In this document: positions 42,060 to 51,087 of the stretch, piece after piece
How positions within the stretch are numbered: the first letter of the stretch is position 1
Layout of the letters: the number at the start of each line of letters is the position of its first letter
NCBI RefSeq assembly: GCF_026000435.1
Contig: NZ_AP026763.1
Coordinates: 1,550,001 to 1,614,000 of the forward strand
Direction: 5' to 3'
Origin: Vibrio sp. STUT-A11
GTDB lineage: Bacteria; Pseudomonadota; Gammaproteobacteria; Enterobacterales; Vibrionaceae
DNA: 64,000 nucleotides
Position numbers and translations under genes: made by a program
The notes under the pieces: generated by a model
Told to the model about the DNA's origin: nothing
The model's database searches: none
The model's input: the letters and a program-made list of their open reading frames with translations, nothing else

Positions 42060-42575
42060 ATGCATCCGTCACTTCGATACATTCAGGGTTACCCTCCACA
42101 CATTGTTGAGCAAGTTAGCTCGCTGGTTGACAGCGGTAAACTGGTTCCTTGGTTTGAAAAGCGCTATCCAGAACGTCATCAAATTAAAAGTGAAAAGGCG
42201 CTGTATGAGTACGCCATAGCGATAAAAAATCGTTACATGAAGAAAGCAGCACCGATCAGTAAAGTGGTCTACGATAAGAAAATTCACTTGATTAATAATG
42301 CGCTAGGGCTGCACAGCGTGATCAGTCGTAATCATGGTGGCAAGCTCAAATCGAAGAACGAGATTCGCATTGCGAATGTTTTTAAAGAAGCACCGGAGCC
42401 ACTACTGAGAATGCTGGTGGTTCATGAACTGGCTCATACGCGAGAGAAAAACCACGATAAAGCGTTTTACCAACTGTGCTGTTATATGGAACCCGAGTAT
42501 CACCAGTTAGAGTTTGATGCCCGTCTGTTTATGATTTACCTTGATTTAAAAGCGAATTTGAATGAAGAACAATAA
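42060..42575 (+). CDS. YgjP-like zinc metallopeptidase
   Basis: This 171-residue protein has His122-E-L-A-H126 in VVHELAHTREKNHDKAFY, with His132 as likely third ligand, the YgjP/WLM (DUF45) pattern. It overlaps rlmF by 14 bases, so they are probably co-transcribed. Confidence 0.82.
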   Translation: MHPSLRYIQGYPPHIVEQVSSLVDSGKLVPWFEKRYPERHQIKSEKALYEYAIAIKNRYMKKAAPISKVVYDKKIHLINNALGLHSVISRNHGGKLKSKNEIRIANVFKEAPEPLLRMLVVHELAHTREKNHDKAFYQLCCYMEPEYHQLEFDARLFMIYLDLKANLNEEQ

Positions 42576-43686
42576 CCACACCGCTAAGCCAGAAAAATCT
42601 AAAAAAAATGCCAAGCCAAAGCAGAGTAGAGGCGATGCAAAAGGCGAAAAGCGCGTGAAGCAAAAAAACTCTACCAAAGCAAAGTCGCCAGTGGCAGCGA
42701 ACAGCGATGTAGACTTCATTAAAGTAGCTAAAAGTGGATTACACGAACGTAATCAGCATCGTGGCCGCTATGACTTTAAAAAATTGACGGCAAGTGAGCC
42801 TCGATTAAAAGCCTTTGTGATTAAAAATCCGAACGGGGAAGACTCAATTAACTTCTCTGACCCAAAAGCGGTCAAAATGCTTAATAAAGCCTTGTTAGCC
42901 GCGCATTACGATATTGAATTCTGGGATATCCCCGAACACTATCTTTGCCCACCAATTCCAGGGCGTGCAGATTACATTCACCGTGTCGCTGAGTTACTCG
43001 ATGGGGAAGTGAAAGGTAAATACCCGCATCACGATGTGCGAGCGTTGGACATTGGCGTTGGTGCAAACTGTATTTACCCAATTGTTGGAGTGACAGAATA
43101 CGGATGGCACTATACCGGAAGCGACGTTGATCCTAGGTCAATTGAATCGGCTCAGGCAATCGTCGATGGCAATGTGTCACTAAATAGCAGAATCGAACTG
43201 GTTCGTCAGATGAGTCAAGCAAACATCTATCGCGGGGTAATTCAGCCGAATGAGCGTTACGATGTCACAACTTGTAATCCACCATTCCACCGTTCGGTAG
43301 AAGAAGCAGCGATGGGAAGTCAACGTAAAGTGGACAACCTTAGAGCAAACCAACGTAAGAAAGGCGTGAAACCAGCGCGTGCAAACACGACAAAACCAAC
43401 GCTTAACTTTGGTGGTCAAAACGCAGAGCTTTGGTGCGAAGGCGGGGAAGCGGCGTTTATTCGTAAAATGGCTAACGAAAGCCAAGCATTCAGCGCCCAA
43501 GTGCTTTGGTTTACTACGCTGATTTCGAAAAAAGAGAATGTTCGTCCTATGCGCAAGCAGCTTGAGAAATTGGGCGTAAAAGCCATTCGAGTGGTAGAGA
43601 TGAGCCAAGGACAAAAAATAAGCCGGTTTATTGCCTGGTCTTATATGGATAAAGAACAGCGAAAGGCGTGGCGAGCGCTTAAGTAG
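42562..43686 (+). CDS. rlmF: 23S rRNA (adenine1618-N6)-methyltransferase
   Basis: This 374-residue protein has a long basic N-terminal tail, then HRGRYDFKKL, the SAM motif DIGVGANCIYP, and the N6-adenine motif NPPFHRS. It matches RlmF in order; the start within the basic tail is not certain. Confidence 0.92.
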   Translation: MKNNNHTAKPEKSKKNAKPKQSRGDAKGEKRVKQKNSTKAKSPVAANSDVDFIKVAKSGLHERNQHRGRYDFKKLTASEPRLKAFVIKNPNGEDSINFSDPKAVKMLNKALLAAHYDIEFWDIPEHYLCPPIPGRADYIHRVAELLDGEVKGKYPHHDVRALDIGVGANCIYPIVGVTEYGWHYTGSDVDPRSIESAQAIVDGNVSLNSRIELVRQMSQANIYRGVIQPNERYDVTTCNPPFHRSVEEAAMGSQRKVDNLRANQRKKGVKPARANTTKPTLNFGGQNAELWCEGGEAAFIRKMANESQAFSAQVLWFTTLISKKENVRPMRKQLEKLGVKAIRVVEMSQGQKISRFIAWSYMDKEQRKAWRALK

Positions 43687-43719
43687 CCAAATAAGTAATG
43701 TAGCTCCCCTAAATCTTTC

Positions 43720-43764
43720 AATCTGTCAGTTCTTCATTCTCTCTGTAATCAGAGCTGACAGATT
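43720..43764. repeat. hairpin repeat, left of the 43888 gene
   Basis: AATCTGTCAG and CTGACAGATT face each other. A related hairpin lies at 44211-44249; the sequence right of both (CAGC[TC]AT[TC]CCCT) is also shared. Confidence 0.6.
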
Positions 43765-43887
43765 CTACTCAGCTATTCCCTGCGCATACTCCATTTTTGC
43801 TTTAAGCCTACAACACCACTTTCTATTTTGACGAACTTTCAGGGTGTTACTACTATTCAATAAACTCCCTTATATGAGTGAACAAAC

Positions 43888-44145
43888 ATGAAAGTAGGAA
43901 TTGTTAGAGAATATTCTTCAACGGATAAAGTTGAAGAAGACGAATGTGTTGTGATGTTGGGGAAGGCGGAGCTAGTCGCTGGTGAGATCCGCATAAGTGG
44001 TAGCGGTGAAAGAGATCCAACCTCCAAACATGATGGGTATGCTTTGACGGGGTATGTCATGCTTCATCCTTCCGAATTTCAAAAGGTGGTCGATATGGCG
44101 CTTGAAGCTGGTGTGATCACGATAAATGTTGCTGATGGTAAATAG
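43888..44145 (+). CDS. unrecognised small protein
   Basis: This 85-residue acidic soluble protein starts at ATG 43888. No signal peptide, membrane helix or motif recognised. It ends AGVITINVADGK. It is flanked by two similar hairpin repeats, which may be terminators or small mobile remnants. Confidence 0.5.
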   Translation: MKVGIVREYSSTDKVEEDECVVMLGKAELVAGEIRISGSGERDPTSKHDGYALTGYVMLHPSEFQKVVDMALEAGVITINVADGK

Positions 44146-44526
44146 ATGAGATTTGAAATGTGAGATTTAAGGTTTCGCCTTATCTTTATTTAACCACTGC
44201 CTGTTTCCACCCGTCAGCTCGAACTTACTTCGGTATTTAGAACTGACGGACTGCTTTATTTCAGCCATCCCTCTGTCATTTCGCATCAACACTCCCTCAC
44301 AAGTAGATTATGTGTCTTCCCGTAGCAAAAGTTCCCAAAATGGCCTCTTCAAATCGAAAATCCAGAATAATGCAATATTGTATAGTCAAATTCGTAGTGT
44401 CGATCGCTAACTTACTGATTATCCTTTGAAGTACTCAAAAAAAGACGACATCATATTTGACAGAAAATGCAGGCTTGGTGACGTCTGAAAAATGTGGGTT
44501 GTTAGTCAGAGAGGAGTCGTAGTGAG
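44146..44526. other. intergenic region with hairpin repeat
   Basis: About 380 bp; contains the hairpin CCGTCAG / CTGACGG (44211-44249) and, at 44501, GTTAG preceded by GGGTT, which matches the far edge of the next unit at 45388-45398. Confidence 0.45.
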
Positions 44527-45318
44527 ATGAAACAAATACTAGCTTCAGTGTTACTCATTTTCGGATTATGTTGGGACTCTCTGAGTAGTACTCTTGACCT
44601 ACCAGAATGTCAAATGTCACGTACTCTAGAAACACCAATTACATTCTTTATCTCAGATTCAGTTCAAAAAGATTACGAGTCATTTGTCATCGAAGATCAC
44701 ATTCAACGATGGATAACGTTTTCGAATAGCGCTTTGAGAAACTCATGTATTCCTATAAAACGGACGTTGGACAAAATTATCTATACTCCCAAAATTCTTG
44801 GGGAAGAAGCGGAAGAATTTAGCGTAGTGCACGATTTTTTAGCATATTACTACTCTAAAGAAGTTGAGCGGGTCAATGGCAGTAAAACGGGTTTTTATGG
44901 TCTGGTTTTCAAAAAAAACATCTCGCAATTTACAACCGATTGGTGTGGTGAAACTCATCCATCAGTGTATCCTCAGTTTTTTACAATTGGACTTACATGT
45001 AAAGATCATGTGTTAGAACATGAGTTAGGTCATTTGGCGTGGGCAAGCCATGATATGGAAACGCTATCGAACCAAACTGGTGGAATGCCATTTGATCTTT
45101 CAAAGCGACTCCCCTTAAGCTTAGCGAGTAAAATTACAGAGTATTCATATGGTTATATTTGTGGTGGCAAAGGTACCATCATGGCTTATGCGGATGAAAC
45201 GCATCCTTTCTATTCATCACCAGAGATTAGTTATGAAAACATTGTTTGTGGCAATACGGCTTATGCAGACAATGCCAGAGTTCTTCGTGAGTATGCCATC
45301 GGTCTCATGGGTGAATAA
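44527..45318 (+). CDS. secreted metzincin-like metallopeptidase
   Basis: This 263-residue protein has an N-terminal signal (QILASVLLIFGLCW) and the zinc site HELGHLAWASH (His165, Glu166, His169, His175), an HExxHxxxxxH spacing like metzincins but with Trp where Gly is usual. A Met-turn candidate is GTIMAY (Met219). Six cysteines in the mature part suggest disulphides. Target unknown. It is followed by an attC-like site. Confidence 0.65.
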   Translation: MKQILASVLLIFGLCWDSLSSTLDLPECQMSRTLETPITFFISDSVQKDYESFVIEDHIQRWITFSNSALRNSCIPIKRTLDKIIYTPKILGEEAEEFSVVHDFLAYYYSKEVERVNGSKTGFYGLVFKKNISQFTTDWCGETHPSVYPQFFTIGLTCKDHVLEHELGHLAWASHDMETLSNQTGGMPFDLSKRLPLSLASKITEYSYGYICGGKGTIMAYADETHPFYSSPEISYENIVCGNTAYADNARVLREYAIGLMGE

Positions 45319-45324
45319 AATAGC

Positions 45325-45398
45325 TAACAGTGTTTAAAGCAGATTCGCAACGGATGGCACTTTATCTGCCTTTTCTTCTCCCTTAACAGGGTTGTTAT
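45325..45398 (+). repeat. orphan attC-like site
   Basis: 74 bp from TAACAGTGTTTAAAGC through ATTCGCAACG and GGATGGCA to CCCTTAACAGGGTTGTTAT. It resembles the VCR-type attC sites at 1-18 kb but with a degenerate right core (TTGTTAT instead of GCGTTAT). Confidence 0.6.
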
Positions 45399-45415
45399 AC
45401 ATCTAGAGAGTTAAA

Positions 45416-45898
45416 ATGAAAAATTTACGCAAGTTTATAGTGGTAGCTTTACTTGTGGCTAGCCCAATTAGTGGTATGGCAGCTGATAAACAGGAATCAG
45501 TAGAGCGTTTACTAGAGGTTATGAAAATTGAGGAACAACTTTCTGGTAGCTTTGATACAACAATGACACCAATCATCGAACAATTAACCAGTAACCTTCA
45601 GTTGAACAAAACTCAACAGGAGGAACTCGTTGACATTATTAGATATTGGTTCATCAATGATCTTGATCGGAAAAACATGATAGTTGAGATGGGTTCGCTT
45701 TATTCTCAGGCTTTCAGCCAACAAGAAATAGAATCAATTATTGAGTTTTACTCGACACCTGTAGGACAAAAACTTGTAGAAAAATCGCCAGCATTGATGC
45801 AAGCAGGCACTCAACTAGGATTGCAAGAAGCTGAGCGAGCTCGACCACAACTTATTGAGAAACTAAATCCTTTCTTCGAAAAGCACCAAATAAAATAG
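45416..45898 (+). CDS. DUF2059 periplasmic protein
   Basis: This 160-residue protein has a signal peptide ending GMAA, an early VERLLEVMKIEEQL helix, and the DUF2059 core EIESIIEFYSTPVGQKLVEKSPALMQ. Its function is unknown. The start is ATG 45416. Confidence 0.85.
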   Translation: MKNLRKFIVVALLVASPISGMAADKQESVERLLEVMKIEEQLSGSFDTTMTPIIEQLTSNLQLNKTQQEELVDIIRYWFINDLDRKNMIVEMGSLYSQAFSQQEIESIIEFYSTPVGQKLVEKSPALMQAGTQLGLQEAERARPQLIEKLNPFFEKHQIK

Positions 45899-46034
45899 GC
45901 GTTGCCGAACAGACGGATTGATAATGCATCGTACTGGGTCGGAAACGTACACGCACTTTCACGCTAAAAATGGTTGCTAGATAAGTGTTCTCTAGCAACC
46001 AATCAATCCATACCAACTAGTCGTATTTCTTCGC

Positions 46035-46802
46035 CTAACTAGCCTTCATCGTTCTGACGAATGGTACGCCGTCGTTGTCACGATGAACACTCGCTTCCAC
46101 TTGATAGATGTCTTTCACTAACTCTGTGGTTAAGACGTCTTCTGGCGAGCCTACGCTAACCAGTTCACCCTGTTTTATTACCAATAGATTATCGGCGTAC
46201 TGCGCGGCGAGGTTGAGATCATGCAGTACCATGATGCTCACGTAGTTCTCGGCACGGGTTTGAGTTACAAGGTGATCGAGCAAAACATGTTGGTGATGAA
46301 GATCAAGCGCGCTGACCGGTTCATCAAGCAGCATAATTTGTGGGTTACGCATGATCGCTTGCGCGAACAAGATCATTTGACGCTGACCACCACTTAACGA
46401 GCTTACGTTACGGTTCGCTAAATGCGCCATACCAATACTGTTTAGTATTTGTAAACCTTCACCAAGTAATTTGTCATCGATACGCAGGCTTAAACTGTCT
46501 AAACGTCCCATCAGTACAACCTCAAGAACGGTCAAACTAACCTGTAAGCCGATGTCCTGTGGCATGTAGCCAAACTTGGCACGCCATGAAGAGAGAGACT
46601 TGTGATCCAGTTCATCACCGTAATGAGAAATAGCACCACTGGCCAGATTCACATCGCCAAAAATAGCTTTAAGCAGGGTGCTTTTACCTGCGCCATTTGG
46701 CCCTAGAACGGCCGTTACCTGACCTGGTTCCAGTTTGAAATTGAAGTTGTTGGCAAGGGTGAGTGACTCAATCTGAATATTTACGTTGTTCGCTACCAGC
46801 AT
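46035..46802 (-). CDS. iron-type ABC transporter ATP-binding protein
   Basis: This 255-residue FecE/FhuC-like ATPase has Walker A GPNGAGKST, LSGGQRQM, Walker B IMLLDEP and the H-loop VLHDLN. It follows the permease by 2 bp on the minus strand. Together with the binding protein at 48038 it forms an importer for an iron chelate, inferred from family and the candidate Fur box. Confidence 0.88.
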   Translation of the reverse strand: MLVANNVNIQIESLTLANNFNFKLEPGQVTAVLGPNGAGKSTLLKAIFGDVNLASGAISHYGDELDHKSLSSWRAKFGYMPQDIGLQVSLTVLEVVLMGRLDSLSLRIDDKLLGEGLQILNSIGMAHLANRNVSSLSGGQRQMILFAQAIMRNPQIMLLDEPVSALDLHHQHVLLDHLVTQTRAENYVSIMVLHDLNLAAQYADNLLVIKQGELVSVGSPEDVLTTELVKDIYQVEASVHRDNDGVPFVRTMKAS

Positions 46803-46804
46803 TG

Positions 46805-47857
46805 TTAACCTCGCTTCACTAAAATCAACCAGAAGAAGAAAGGCACGCCAATAATCGCCGTAACGATACCGATCGGGAATAGTGCTCCCGGTACGATGAT
46901 TTTTGACAAAACAGACGCACCAGAAAGTAAGAAAGCACCGATCAAGAAGGAGAGAGGCAAGAAGAAGCGCTGATCTTCACCCACCATAGATTTGGCCATG
47001 TTCGGCGCGACGATGCCTACAAATCCGATGATCCCAACGAAACTGGTGACAGTAGCCGTGATGACCGCGACGATAAACAGTGTTTTCAAACGTAAGCGAG
47101 TGATGTTCACGCCGACGCTTTTCGCTCGCTCTTCACCCAATCGAAGGGCGGTGAGTTTCCAGGCATCTTTAAGTAATAGAATCCCACCGACGAAGACAAC
47201 AGCCGACGTAATCGCGACGGTGTTCCAGGTTGCTTTTGTTAAACTACCAAACAGCCAAAACAGGATCTGCTGGCTAAGCTCTGGAGACGATACAAATTGA
47301 ACCAGAGACAAGAGTGACTGAAACAAGAACAGCAGAGCAATACCCGCCAGAATGAGTTGTCCCGAGCTGATATGACGTGCTGAGGCTAACGAGAAAAGAA
47401 AACACGCCGAAAGCATACAGCATAAGAATGCGCCCATCGGCACCGCGTAATAGCTGCTTAAGCCAAATGACCCCATATATAGAGTAATCGCAGCGCCAAA
47501 ACCAGCCGCCGCAGCCATACCCAAGGTGTACGGACTGGCCATGGTATTATTGAGCAAGGTTTGCATCTCTGCGCCGCCCATACCGAGTGCGCCCCCAACA
47601 ACAATCGCCATGATCGCGATGGGAAGCCTTAGCTCGGTCACAATGATTTGGGTTGATGGTTCAACTTGATATGGCAAACCAAGAAATTCAAAAAGAGAAT
47701 GAAGAACTTTGGTCGCATCGAGTAAAGACGGACCTGTCATAATATCAAGAATGAAGGTTGTCAGAATGAGTATGGCGAAAACACCGATAACCAATATTCG
47801 ACGTTTTTCACTCTTACGTTGCTGCTGGATGAGTTGTTCTAAAACTGCAGATTGCAC
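46805..47857 (-). CDS. iron-type ABC transporter permease (FecCD family)
   Basis: This 350-residue protein has about ten membrane segments. Blocks: ELRLPIAIMAIVVGGALGMGGAEMQ, ASPYTLGMAAAAGFGA, and FVGIIGFVGIVAPNMAKSMVGED. It acts with the ATPase at 46035. Confidence 0.9.
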   Translation of the reverse strand: MQSAVLEQLIQQQRKSEKRRILVIGVFAILILTTFILDIMTGPSLLDATKVLHSLFEFLGLPYQVEPSTQIIVTELRLPIAIMAIVVGGALGMGGAEMQTLLNNTMASPYTLGMAAAAGFGAAITLYMGSFGLSSYYAVPMGAFLCCMLSACFLFSLASARHISSGQLILAGIALLFLFQSLLSLVQFVSSPELSQQILFWLFGSLTKATWNTVAITSAVVFVGGILLLKDAWKLTALRLGEERAKSVGVNITRLRLKTLFIVAVITATVTSFVGIIGFVGIVAPNMAKSMVGEDQRFFLPLSFLIGAFLLSGASVLSKIIVPGALFPIGIVTAIIGVPFFFWLILVKRG

Positions 47858-47937
47858 GACTTACTACCTAATTACTATTTCGTTACGACCAGTAGAGAAG
47901 CCTACAGAGCTCGTGATAAGTTCGCAATACTAGCATT

Positions 47938-47956
47938 AATGATAGTTAGTTGCATT
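47938..47956. promoter_or_regulatory. candidate Fur box
   Basis: AATGATAGTTAGTTGCATT lies between the divergent transporter genes. It fits a 19-bp palindromic Fur-type operator with a few mismatches. Confidence 0.5.
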
Positions 47957-48037
47957 ACTGTTAATAAAAGAATTACTATACGACGCGAGGGCGGGAGTGG
48001 CTCCGCCTGGGATATAGAATAAAAAGGAACCTTCTTG

Positions 48038-49120
48038 ATGTTGAAATACTTATTAGCGCTTGCTGCTGTCTGCGTTAGCACGCTGTCTTTTGCCCAAACA
48101 ATTACTGTTACAGATGTATTGGGTCGTGAAGTTACGTTTGAATCGCCAGCGAAAAGAGTAGTAGTCGGTTTTTACCCAGAAGATTATATGGCGATCGGTA
48201 CCGAAGCGGCATATGACAATGTTGTAGGCATGTCTAAGTACATTTGGCAGGCGCGTTCATCTAGCTGGCAGGCGTATGTGTTACATCGACCATCACTTGA
48301 TGATATTCCAGAAATTGGCCGTGTCGATACCAACGCGTTTTCCGTTGAGAAGGTAATAAGCCTAAGCCCGGATGTGGTAATGCTTGCGGATTGGCAGTTC
48401 AAAGCACTGGAATCAGACGTCGAGCGTATGAAAAGCGCTGGTATTGCGGTTGTGGTAGTGGATTACAACGCTCAAACGGTAGAGCGCCATGTTCAGACGA
48501 CTAAGCTTATTGGCGAAATTACTGGCCAGCAAGAGCGAGCAGCTACGATCGCGAATGAATACCAACAGAATGTTGAGATGATCAGCGAGCGATTGGCAAA
48601 AGCAAATCTGGATAAACCGAAAGTTTATACTGAATATGGTGCGTCTGGAGTTAACGAAGTTGGCTACACATTCGGTAAAAACATGTGGGGCGCTATTGCG
48701 ACAATGGCAGGTGGTGACAACATCTCTGCTCCATTCGTTGAGTGGTGGGGCAAACTGAACCCAGAACAGATCATTGCGGCAAACCCAGATGTAATCGTAA
48801 TGACTGGTTACGAGTCTGGCAGTGCGGATGATTCGATGATCATGGGCGAAGGTGTTGACGAAGCGTTGGCAAAACAGAGATTAGCGGGATTTAAAAATCG
48901 TATTGGCTGGTCTTCTATTTCTGCGGTAAAAAATAATCGCATGTATGCGGCTTACCATGGTGCTTGCCGTACCATCATTGATGGCGCGATGATCCAGTTT
49001 TATGCCAAAATCATGTACCCAGATGTATTTAGTGATTTAAATCCAGAAGGCGCTTACAAAGATTTTTATGAAAAGTACCTGCCAATTAAACCCGCTGGTA
49101 CCTTTATGACTGAGCTTTAA
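48038..49120 (+). CDS. iron-type ABC transporter substrate-binding protein
   Basis: This 360-residue protein has a signal peptide (LLALAAVCVSTLSFA) and the cluster-A-2/periplasmic binding fold (VTDVLGREVTFESPAKRVVV, ISLSPDVVMLADWQ, LNPEQIIAANPDVIVMTGY). ATG 48038 is preferred, with AAAAAGGA upstream. Divergent from the permease and ATPase genes. The substrate is probably an iron chelate. Confidence 0.88.
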   Translation: MLKYLLALAAVCVSTLSFAQTITVTDVLGREVTFESPAKRVVVGFYPEDYMAIGTEAAYDNVVGMSKYIWQARSSSWQAYVLHRPSLDDIPEIGRVDTNAFSVEKVISLSPDVVMLADWQFKALESDVERMKSAGIAVVVVDYNAQTVERHVQTTKLIGEITGQQERAATIANEYQQNVEMISERLAKANLDKPKVYTEYGASGVNEVGYTFGKNMWGAIATMAGGDNISAPFVEWWGKLNPEQIIAANPDVIVMTGYESGSADDSMIMGEGVDEALAKQRLAGFKNRIGWSSISAVKNNRMYAAYHGACRTIIDGAMIQFYAKIMYPDVFSDLNPEGAYKDFYEKYLPIKPAGTFMTEL

Positions 49121-49143
49121 TCTGAAGCATTAATCTCTATTGG

Positions 49144-49186
49144 GCCGAAGTGAGTCTTTCTTGATTCACTTCGGCTTTTTACTTTT
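49144..49186 (+). terminator. rho-independent terminator
   Basis: Stem GCCGAAGTGA / TCACTTCGGC followed by TTTTT after the binding-protein gene. It may also serve the convergent gene at 49196. Confidence 0.88.
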
Positions 49187-49195
49187 TCAACTGAC

Positions 49196-49624
49196 TTAAA
49201 TTGAAATACCTGCAAGATCAAAACGAGCCTTTAACGGCTTTTCATGTCCCTGATACCAGCTTGCTGGCATATTTGGCTTGAGCTTTGCGTGCTCTTGTTT
49301 ACTCACCACCACATAGTGCAAAAACGTGTCTAGTGTTTTCGCCATGGCGTCGAAAGACATTTCCCCATCTTTGCTCAGCGTTTTGAGCAAACCAACGACT
49401 GCGTCTTCCGGAACCAGAGGATCAATCACACTGTTTTTGCGAGCTTGAATTGAGCGTGATGCAGGTAATTCGTTACGCGCGGTTTCCCAACACGGCTTAT
49501 TCGTTTTACTAACGAGGTTGTGTTTGTAGCAGTAAAAACTAAACAGGAAACGAGGGATGTTGTGCCAGCGTTCTGCCTGAACTTCCAGCCAAATGTGTTG
49601 AAGCTCGATATCAGCGTCGGTCAT
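49196..49624 (-). CDS. unrecognised conserved-looking protein
   Basis: This 142-residue soluble protein starts at ATG 49624. It has an aromatic-rich N-terminal part (HIWLEVQAERWHNIPRFLFSFYCY). No signal or membrane segment; no family recognised. Confidence 0.5.
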   Translation of the reverse strand: MTDADIELQHIWLEVQAERWHNIPRFLFSFYCYKHNLVSKTNKPCWETARNELPASRSIQARKNSVIDPLVPEDAVVGLLKTLSKDGEMSFDAMAKTLDTFLHYVVVSKQEHAKLKPNMPASWYQGHEKPLKARFDLAGISI

Positions 49625-49980
49625 AGAATTCTACGAAGTTATCAAAAGTAGCACATTTTAGCGTGGGGTGGAGAGTCACGTCCAGAATGTGTTGGAGAAT
49701 AGCGAATAGAAAGCCCTCGACTAACTCGGTCAGATTAACGAGTCATTCTGAACAGCGAGGCACGAGCGTGATTCAGAATCTACACTCCACGCTCTTTTTG
49801 CTAGAGTAATGATGAAAATTTCTCAGCACGCTGATACTAGATTCCTAGTCTCGCCAAGGCTCGCTGGAATGACGACGATGAATACAAATAGAACACATTC
49901 AATCTATCTAACCTTAAAGCGAGCGGCATTACCAACTAGTCCGAGGGCCTTTACATTAGGTAAGCGACACTTGCGTGACG
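49625..49980. repeat. intergenic region with dispersed repeat
   Basis: The 49742-49873 part carries GTCATTCTGAACAGCGAGG and a facing CTCGCTGGAATGAC, related to the repeat at 37.5 kb but in opposite orientation. No gene. Confidence 0.55.
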
Positions 49981-51087
49981 TTATTTCACCAGGTAGTGCT
50001 TGATGAACTGAGTGATTTTCACCATATCGTCGACGGCGATGTACTCTTCCGTGGTATGCACTTTTGCCATCCCAGTAGAAAGGTTAACGGTAGTCAGGCC
50101 TTTCTTGTTGAAGTTGTTCGCATCGCTACCGCCACCTGTGCCTTTGGTAAACGCTTCGATGCCCATATCCGCGAATGCTGCTTTGATATCAGTAACGTGT
50201 GCATTGTCTTCTTCAATAACAAACGCGTCGTATGCACGTTTAGATTCGATGTCGACTTCTGCACCGTGTTTTTCTGCAACAGACTCAAAGGTCGAGATCA
50301 TGTGGTTGACTTGTGTGTCCAATTTGTCGCCATTTAGCGAGCGCGCTTCGGCCACAATTTTTAGCTCAGGCATAACAATGTTGGTCGCCTGACCGCCATT
50401 TACCATACCGATGTTAGCCGTAGTTTCTTCGTCGATACGAAGGAGTTTCATCTGATTAATTGCATCTGCCGCTACCATGATTGCGCTGATGCCTTCTTCT
50501 GGCGCCAGACCTGCGTGCGCCGGGCGGCCTTTGATCGTCGCAACGATCTTTTGCTGGCCCGGAGCCGCCGTAACGATGGTTCCGATTGGGCCACCTGTAT
50601 CAAGTACGATTGCCTCTTTTGACGTTACATGGGTCATGTCGAAGTACTCAGAGCCAAACAGACCACCTTCTTCATGCACGGTGAAAGCAAGTTCTAACGT
50701 TTTATGTTCAAGATTTTCAGCTTGAATGCAACGTACGGCTTCCATAATTGCGGCGATACCGGATTTGTCGTCACCACCAAGGATTGTATTGCCTTTGGAA
50801 CGAATAATGCCATCTTCGATAATCGGTTCAATACCGATACCTGGAGTGACGGTGTCCATATGGCAGCTCATCAGGATCGAGCCTTCTTTTTTGCCTTCCA
50901 GGCGAGCATAAACATTGAAGCCATTCGAAATATGCTCCGGAACAGGAAGTTTGTGAACCGTAAAGCCTAACTCGCCCAGTTGCTCAGCCAGAGTTTCTGC
51001 GATTTGTTTTTCATTCATCGATTCACTGTCAATGCGAACCAGTTGGCAGAAGTGTTCAACTAGACGTTTTTGGTTAATTTGTGTCAT
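49981..51087 (-). CDS. M20-family peptidase (peptidase T-like)
   Basis: This 368-residue zinc peptidase has SCHMDTVTPG, GGDDKSGIAA, TVHEEGGLFGS, VLDTGGPIG and a C-terminal KVHTTEEYI, the M20 di-zinc ligand set. Between the halves is a PepT-like dimerisation domain (GRPAHAGLAPEEGISA). Probably an aminopeptidase on small peptides. Confidence 0.88.
   Translation of the reverse strand: MTQINQKRLVEHFCQLVRIDSESMNEKQIAETLAEQLGELGFTVHKLPVPEHISNGFNVYARLEGKKEGSILMSCHMDTVTPGIGIEPIIEDGIIRSKGNTILGGDDKSGIAAIMEAVRCIQAENLEHKTLELAFTVHEEGGLFGSEYFDMTHVTSKEAIVLDTGGPIGTIVTAAPGQQKIVATIKGRPAHAGLAPEEGISAIMVAADAINQMKLLRIDEETTANIGMVNGGQATNIVMPELKIVAEARSLNGDKLDTQVNHMISTFESVAEKHGAEVDIESKRAYDAFVIEEDNAHVTDIKAAFADMGIEAFTKGTGGGSDANNFNKKGLTTVNLSTGMAKVHTTEEYIAVDDMVKITQFIKHYLVK

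Noticed and set aside
45899..45950. Second orphan attC after the DUF2059 gene
   Set aside because: GGCGTTGCCGAACAGACGGATT is vaguely attC-like, but no paired inner boxes or second core could be found.
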